Shown here one piece after another: positions 57,522 through 64,000 of a stretch of 64,000 bases of DNA. The notes beneath the pieces were generated by a model. It saw only the letters and a list, made by a program, of their open reading frames with translations. It was not told the origin of the DNA and made no database searches. Both the position numbers and the translations under genes were made by a program. The stretch covers positions 47,130,825-47,194,824 of the forward strand of contig NC_135212.1 of NCBI RefSeq assembly GCF_052324685.1, given 5' to 3'. This DNA is from Brachyhypopomus gauderio (taxonomy: Eukaryota > Chordata > Actinopteri > Gymnotiformes > Hypopomidae). Each line of letters opens with the position of its first letter. Within the stretch, counting starts at the first letter, position 1.

Positions 57522-58874
57522 TTGTACTTAGACTTCATATCTGAACTGTCCTGTTCCTTGTGTACCTTGTGATTCATCTGGTCTTGCAAAGTTTTGCAAA
57601 TGCACAAGCTGAGATCTGGATATCAGGCAATCTGTGATCCAGGTGATGTTGGTGGCATATCATTTAGCTTTTCACCAAGTGAAGGATTTGACTCCATACC
57701 TCTTTACAAGGCTTCTTCCACATCTTAGCATTGAAAGGCTTTGCCTTGAAATAGTCAAAAACATAGGGTCTCTCAGTACTCTATTTTAAGAAAGATGTAA
57801 CTACCACCCACATAGATGCACACAAAAAAGGACGGGTCAAGTATTTTAGAAAGCCTTTAATTGCAGAATTTACCAGAGATCCAGACATGTGTCAAATGTA
57901 CATGACTTCTTCCTCAGTGTTATCATGAATCCTCCTGACAATGTGGGTCTCCTACAAAAATAGGAGTCCACGCGACAATTTATACCTTGGAATCTAGTAT
58001 TTTTAGTATTGATCAAAACATTTAGTGAGGTCAAACTCCAAATTGGCAGAGATGTCCAATACATGTATAGAATAACTTCATGTTCAAACCTTAATTTCTA
58101 TAAAAAGGTTGAACATGGTCTTTCAGGAAAAAATAAATAAATATGCCCCTCCCCCGGCACAACACCCATCATGTCCGAGTCTATATAATATAGCAATGGA
58201 CAGAAAATTGAAACTTCCCCACAAGCTGTAAAAATATTGAAATTCATTTTTGGGTGAAAAATTACTGAAGATGGTTCAGAATTGAGGTTCATGTCAATTC
58301 TAGAAGAATTACACATTCACTGGAGAGAATTCCCAAAGAAAGTCCTTCTACACATGGAAACCCATTTGGAGTAATGGGTATCATGTTGCCCATAGGCAAT
58401 GAAGTAGTGGTGCAATGCTGTGGCTGTTGTCCTGACCCCTCCTTGCACCAGAGAGTTCAGGTTAAGGGGAAGACTGCACAATAGGCTGCCATTTCCATTA
58501 GCATGTGACGGGATGTAAAAAAAGGTACAGGAATCGGTGTGACCTCATTCCTTGGAAGGTGCCACTCTAGCCCAATGCTTCAATGATGGACAAGCTAAAA
58601 TCAGTACCAACCACCCAAATGCAGACCCCTATTGACAGGGAGCATTGAATCCTGAGCATGAGGAAATGCTAGTCTGCTATGAATACCTAGAAGGCTAGCC
58701 TTGTACACAAGGCCATAGAGGCACAAGCATACAAGTTTAAAGACCCTGGATTAAGCACTCTAACCATAATGCAAACTAGTTGTGGAAGTAGACCTACAAC
58801 AGATTCAGCCCAATTGCATAGCAACACAGGACAGGTTGTCGAGTCACAGTACTAGTTTATTTCAATCAAGACCA

Positions 58875-60777
58875 TCAAGCACTCTCCTTAACCATGATGG
58901 GTCCAAGGATTACTTCTCCTTCCAGCAGAGTACCTGCAAAAAAAAAAAAAAAAAAAAAGGGGTAGGGATTTAGGCTCCGCTTGCAAGTCCACGTCACCTC
59001 TAGTCCAAGCTGCAGACCTTCTCCAAGAATGATCAGGTACTGGCAGAGCATGGCATGCACGTACCTTTGTCCTCAGACAAGTCTCGCCCCTTCCGGGAGC
59101 TACAGGTGGTGTCGCAACAGCCACACACCTGGTCAAGACCATACGCTGCAGTCCACCTGTGAAGCCAGAATAGCCAAGCTTACCAGCTAGGCCTCACCAG
59201 TAACCTGCTGGTTTCAGAACCACAGCCACATACCTGTTGCTAGAGAACGAACAAGCTTTGTGCTCAGGATCAGCAGCGTAAGAAGCTGGAGTTGCCTTCA
59301 TAAAGCATGTGAAGTAGAGCTGGAAAGACAGGGGTTAGTTCAGACAGCCAGTCATTCTACTCACCCCCCCTACCAAACATGCTTACATACCAAACCACTG
59401 TTGTCCTGCTGAAACCTGAATGCCTCCAACTGAAACCTCAGCTTGTCTGCTTCAGTTTGGGGCAGGAAGTGAGAATGGGAACCTGTGAGCTTGGCATCAA
59501 TCAGGCACCTGCAATCATTTGTGCAGTCAGACCACAACTAGCTGATCTCTACAGCCATCACAAAGCCCACAAGGAAGCCACTCACCCATGGTTATCTATG
59601 AAGGCATAACTAGGGACTGCATTCACATCAGGAAACACAGTGGCCACACAGGTGTCCAGATACACACGAAGGGGCACGTGGTAGAACTGAATTACAGATG
59701 CCTCAACACTGATCACATCATGCAGGAAGTACTGGTTGGAGAGCCTTTCAGACGTCCAGTCATCTGGAGAAGAAACCTCATTAGGTCCAGTTCAGGCACA
59801 GCTCATCAGTAGGTATGGTGTAGCCATGGGACAAACCTGTCATGAGTCTCAGGGAGAAGACAAGCTGTTCCTCAGCAACTTGGGTAGAAGCATATGGGAT
59901 CCAGGCAGGCATCAGAGCATTGCTGCTTACATTGTGGAACCTACAAAGCATTTTATGGCCATCAGATTGAACAGAGCCTTCCAAATAATACTGAACATCA
60001 CATCTGGTAGGGTCCAATACCTTGGATAGTGACACTCGATGCGAACCTCAGCACCAACGGTTCTCACAATAGGAGTGTGAGCAAAATTGTGGGGAACATA
60101 GCGGACGTAGAAGACGTAGACCAGCTCATCTGGAGTCATCTGTTAAGAAAGAAGTGGTGTTATTGCATGCAGGTTTAAAGCAGCACTGAAGCATTCACTT
60201 CATAGACACTCACACTGGTAGTACTGTTGCAGGCCTGCAGTGCTGACTGGAAGATGAGGACTTGAGCAGCACGGTCCTCCCCACTGACGGCACAGTTTCC
60301 CAGGGTGATCTCAGATGGATTTATCAGCTCACCGGTTCCAAACAGGTCCTTCTTGACCTCCACATGTATGCCAGTCTCACCACACTCTGCTGCTACACTT
60401 GCAGTAGGAACAGGGGGGCTCATCTGAAACTGCATTAGTGGCTGTCTTGCTGGTAGTTGAGGGTCATTGGGGAAGTGCCATGCCACCTGCTTCACAGGTC
60501 CCTGAAATACTTGCTGGGACTGAACGTTGGAAGGCTGCTGCACAGGTATCTGCACAGGATTCCAAGACTGCTGGCTAAATGATCCTTGGACAGGCCCTGT
60601 GGGGTTAGAAACGTGGCTCCCCTGAGATGACCCTCCAGCTACCACTTGCCTTCTTGCTTGTTGCTGCAAATTAGATTGTAGTCCAGTTGGAAGTTGGGAT
60701 CTGACCATTCCTGCTTGCCATGCCTCAGATACCACCAGCAAAATCACCACACAAAGGCCCACTTTGCCTAAACCCAT
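58875..60777 (-). CDS. zp3: zona pellucida sperm-binding protein 3 (zp3), copy D
   Basis: Exons on the minus strand: 60777-60214, 60139-60021, 59940-59837, 59763-59586, 59508-59391, 59319-59234, 59156-59065, 58933-58875. The structure is intact and the product is 439 residues. A silent CAT to CAC change (His) in exon 1 was noticed relative to the others. The pyrimidine tract before exon 8 is 21 bases. Promoter E-box at 60923-60928. Confidence 0.92.
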
Positions 60778-61478
60778 TGTAAATCTCCCTAGAGTCTCCA
60801 GACATACTCAACCTGCCTGGTCTTTCTCTTTTTGTACAATATTGTAGGCTCACACCTCCAATCCCTTTCTAATAGGATTAATGTCCTTCTGAGCCTGTTG
60901 AGTCATGTATTACTCTGACTCACAGCTGACAGCAATTAAGTCTTTTCATTTAAATCTTGGAGTTAATTGACCCATACCATGAATGAACTGAGCACTATTG
61001 GGTATTGGACATATATCAAATCAACACATACAGTTTGCTAAATAAATTAATAAGTTAGTAAAGTTAGTAGTTTAGTATTTTCACACAACACTATTGCACA
61101 CCATTGTAATATACATCAAATCCTTATACATGAATGTAACTTGTGGATAAATATTGCATGACTTGATTTGCTGTAATATTTTTTGTGAGACATTTAATTT
61201 ATCCCTCATACAGAAGACAAGACATTAACCAAAGAGGCTAAATTACAGATGCTTCAACATTGATGATATTGTTCAGGAATTACTGATTCAAGGGAATTTC
61301 ATTCAACTTGAAAATAAACCTAATTCGAAGGTCCAGATCATGCAAAGACTTGATTAATTAGCTCTGAAACCGTTATATAAATATGTCCTGCACCATACAT
61401 ATAAATTAATTAATTAGGTGGAAATTAGGGCCCTGTCCTGCCATTGGTTGGTCATAAAGAACAATATGAGCTGACATG

Positions 61479-62488
61479 TAGTGATGGGCAAATGAAGCCT
61501 CTTGAAGCAATGAAGCTTTCCAACCCTTTGCTTTGCAAAAAGGTTCATTACTCGAGGCTTCATTCATCACTCACTAGTGACATCTGCTGGTGAAACTGTA
61601 ACAGCCTCGTCATTCAGTTGGATCATACTTTCAACAATTTGTAAATGCAATACTGTCACAAAGTTTCCATCAAACTCATGTTTAGTAACAGGAGAATCAA
61701 TTAAATCATACTTAATTGTCATGTTTTAATTATTAAAATGATTTGTAGCCAATCTAATCCTTGACCATTAGTGGTTGTGTTGGGTTTTCTTGTATGTCAT
61801 GAACGTAGTTGACAATGAAGATATGTTGTACTTTACTATATTGGGAATTGAGTGGTTGTTGAGGCAGACTGAATATTTTGAGTTAGAAACTGATAAAAAA
61901 AAACAAAATGTGTTTTAAATAATTGCTTCTTGGGGGTTCTAGATCTGGTTTGGTAGTCATGGCCTGGTGGTTAGGGAAGGGAAGTGGTTATGGAACTGGT
62001 CTTGTAACCGGAGGGTCGTGGGTTCGATTCCCAGACCTGAGGCCATGACTGAGGCGCCCCTTAACCCTCAATTGTTCACTTATATAAAAATGAGATAAAA
62101 TGTAAGTCGCTCTGGATAAGGGCGTCTGCCAAATGTAAAATGTTTTTAACATTACAAATAAGGTTTGCCTCTTCCAATGGTTTTTAGTCTGTTTTTGATG
62201 TGTGAATCTGATGTACATCCTGATCAAACAAAAAGAATTTAGAACGTTCCAGATTTTAAATTTAACCACCTTCTACAACACGAAGCAACAGGGTTCATAG
62301 CGCTTTTATTTTGAAAAACGATACGCAAAATGAAGCAATGACGTGGCCGATGTAATGCGAGGCCTCGTTTGTTGCTGATCACGTGATTTTGCTCAATCTA
62401 ACACAAGCTCCGAAGCGGGGCTTCATCGGACACGCCCCTTTTTACTCGGTACACGCTTCGAAGCGTAGCTTCAGATGTCCCATCACTA
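61479..62488. mobile_element. hAT element in unit D
   Basis: Third copy of the CTGACATG-flanked hAT. Confidence 0.85.
61954..62141 (+). mobile_element. SINE nested in the hAT (unit D)
   Basis: Third copy of the nested SINE. Confidence 0.85.
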
Positions 62489-62738
62489 CTGACATGGTGG
62501 AAAGCAGTTATTGTCTGGCAGGACATGACTACAGGGAGACAATGGAAGGATTTAAGTCCATGGAAGGGGTAGACAAAATATTCTACAATGCTGGAAATCT
62601 TACTGGTGCAGTTATCATGATACATGTTCTGGGTATTTATTGTATTTCCTGCTTCTTTGACCCATTTCACACTCTTGTGTTGTCACACATAGTTAGCATT
62701 GTGCTGCAATGTAAAGAGATCTCCTTCCATTCATTTCA

Positions 62739-64000
62739 GCCATCATCAACAGCTCCTACATTTTGGGACATGTACCTAGTGTGTCCAAGAGAGCCAGGTT
62801 GGTACCTATATTGAAGAAGGCAACACTTGACAGCTCCGACATAAGCACCTACAGACCAGGATCACTTCTCTCTTTTTTCCCCAAAACTCTGGAACAAGAA
62901 AAATCAATGATCAATTATCTCTTTTCCTCACCCAGAACCAACCCCATTATTCCAATCAGTCTGGCTTCAAATAGGCACACTCAACAGAAATGTCCCTCAA
63001 AGCAGTGACTCCAAAGCCTCAAGCTGCCAATTCTGACAAGCTATCATAAGTCTTAATTCTTCTAGATCTTTCAGCGGCAGTTGGCACCGTTATCCACAAC
63101 ATCCTCCTCTCTGTTATTTCTAGCCTCGCTGTGACTGGCTCAACCTGGAAATGGTTACAGTCATATCTGGAAGAACGGTTGTATCAGGTAACATGGAGAG
63201 GATCTATATCCAATCCATGTATCCTCTCCAACGGAGTCCCCCAAGGCTCAGCCTAAGGCCCTCTTTTCTTTGTATAGTCAGGTAACACGGTTTCTTTTCA
63301 TTTCTCCTATCATTGCTATGCTAATGACACCCAACTAATTCCATCATTTCCATATTCAGACACCCAGGTTTCTGGGCTTATTTCAGCATGCTTGGCAGAT
63401 ATTGCTTCCTGGATGACCACTCACCACCCGAGGCTCTAACCCTAGCAAAACAAGCTTCTGTACTTTCCAGGAATCCCAAACCTTCACAAGGACGTCACAA
63501 TTTCATTTGAGAACACCCAGTTATCACCGTCAGAAACTACTTGAAGCCTGGGTGTAACTTTGGACAACCAGTTGTCTTTCTCAACACTTTTCAACCCTCA
63601 CCAGGTGCTGCAGATTTCTCCTCTGCAACATACAGATAATATGACCTTTTCTTTCACAGGAAGGTACTCAGGTGCTTGTGCAGTCTCTCATCATCTCAAA
63701 ACTAGAATACTGCAACTCTCCACTTGCACGTCTTCCTCTATGGGTCATCAGATCTCTACAACTGATCCAGAATGCAGCAGCATGACTGGTCTTCAATGTC
63801 CTCTTCACTGGCTCCCAGTACCTGCACGCATCAGATAGAAAAATTTGATCCTTGAAAAAGAAAGGACTAGCCTTTCCCTACATAATGACCATGGTCAAAG
63901 CCCAACCTGTACGACGAGCACTCCGAATCTGAAGTATGGCTTGACTTGAAAGACCATGCTTAAAGTCTCACGAACGACAAACCTCATGACTCTTCTCTGT
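62739..64000 (+). mobile_element. L2-like LINE fossil, partial (unit D)
   Basis: Third copy of the L2 fossil, cut by the end of the window. Confidence 0.75.

Larger units (their letters stand above)
49803..58200. repeat. segmental duplication unit C (8398 bp)
   Basis: Same order and orientation as unit B. The join at 49803 is seamless. One visible difference in the tail is A versus G in TGAAT(A/G)TCTAT (48940 versus 57338). Sequence identity is near total. Confidence 0.9.
58201..64000. repeat. segmental duplication unit D (cut by window end)
   Basis: The third unit is followed for 5800 bp with the same order. The window ends inside the L2 fossil, before the reverse-transcriptase LINE. The array may continue to the right. 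Confidence 0.9.

Overview
This window looks like vertebrate, almost certainly teleost fish, nuclear DNA. It is intron-rich and gene-poor, full of (CA)n/(GT)n microsatellites and poly-G/C runs. Its transposons are of kinds common in fish: hAT and Harbinger elements, L2-like LINEs, a tRNA-derived SINE with an L2-type tail, and solo LTRs. No bacterial, viral or CRISPR features were seen. The two recognisable host gene families are limd2 (a small LIM-domain protein) and zp3 (an egg-coat zona pellucida protein). I cannot name the species.

Layout. Bases 1-11000 are mostly non-coding, with a solo LTR (2385-2816), CpG-rich stretches that may be promoters (5031-5480, 6360-6630, 9780-9970) and a 1.25-kb foldback element with about 390-bp inverted arms (8030-9279). 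Bases 11263-19340 hold limd2 on the minus strand. Its four coding exons give 114 codons, and the first contributes only the ATG. Bases 19340-30200 are a graveyard of small elements, several with clear target-site duplications. They also hold a solo LTR that splits a SINE, two orphan exon-like blocks of unknown identity (25194-25552) and an old zp3 relic (28240-29262).

Bases 30225-64000 are dominated by zp3. One complete eight-exon gene lies on the plus strand (30392-32284). Three complete genes lie on the minus strand (42075-43976, 50477-52374, 58875-60777), one per unit of a head-to-tail segmental array with an 8.40-kb period (41403-49802, 49803-58200, 58201 to the window end). All four exon-1 products are identical. 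Between the inverted copies lie a deleted zp3 whose promoter is joined to its last two exons (37690-38160), a zp3 3' UTR scrap (41338-41390), a solo LTR, a hAT element, a Harbinger element with a broken Myb-like gene, and a Harbinger transposase fragment. Each array unit also carries a 1-kb hAT element with a nested SINE, and an L2 fossil interrupted by an oppositely oriented LINE with a 378-codon reverse-transcriptase ORF (the third unit runs off the window before the RT).

How it works together. zp3 encodes a secreted ZP-domain subunit that polymerises into the egg envelope. High-dosage, near-identical copies fit a gene needed in bulk in the ovary, although the array could also be partly an assembly effect. 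limd2 is an unrelated neighbour. The remainder is transposon sediment that dates and shapes the duplications.
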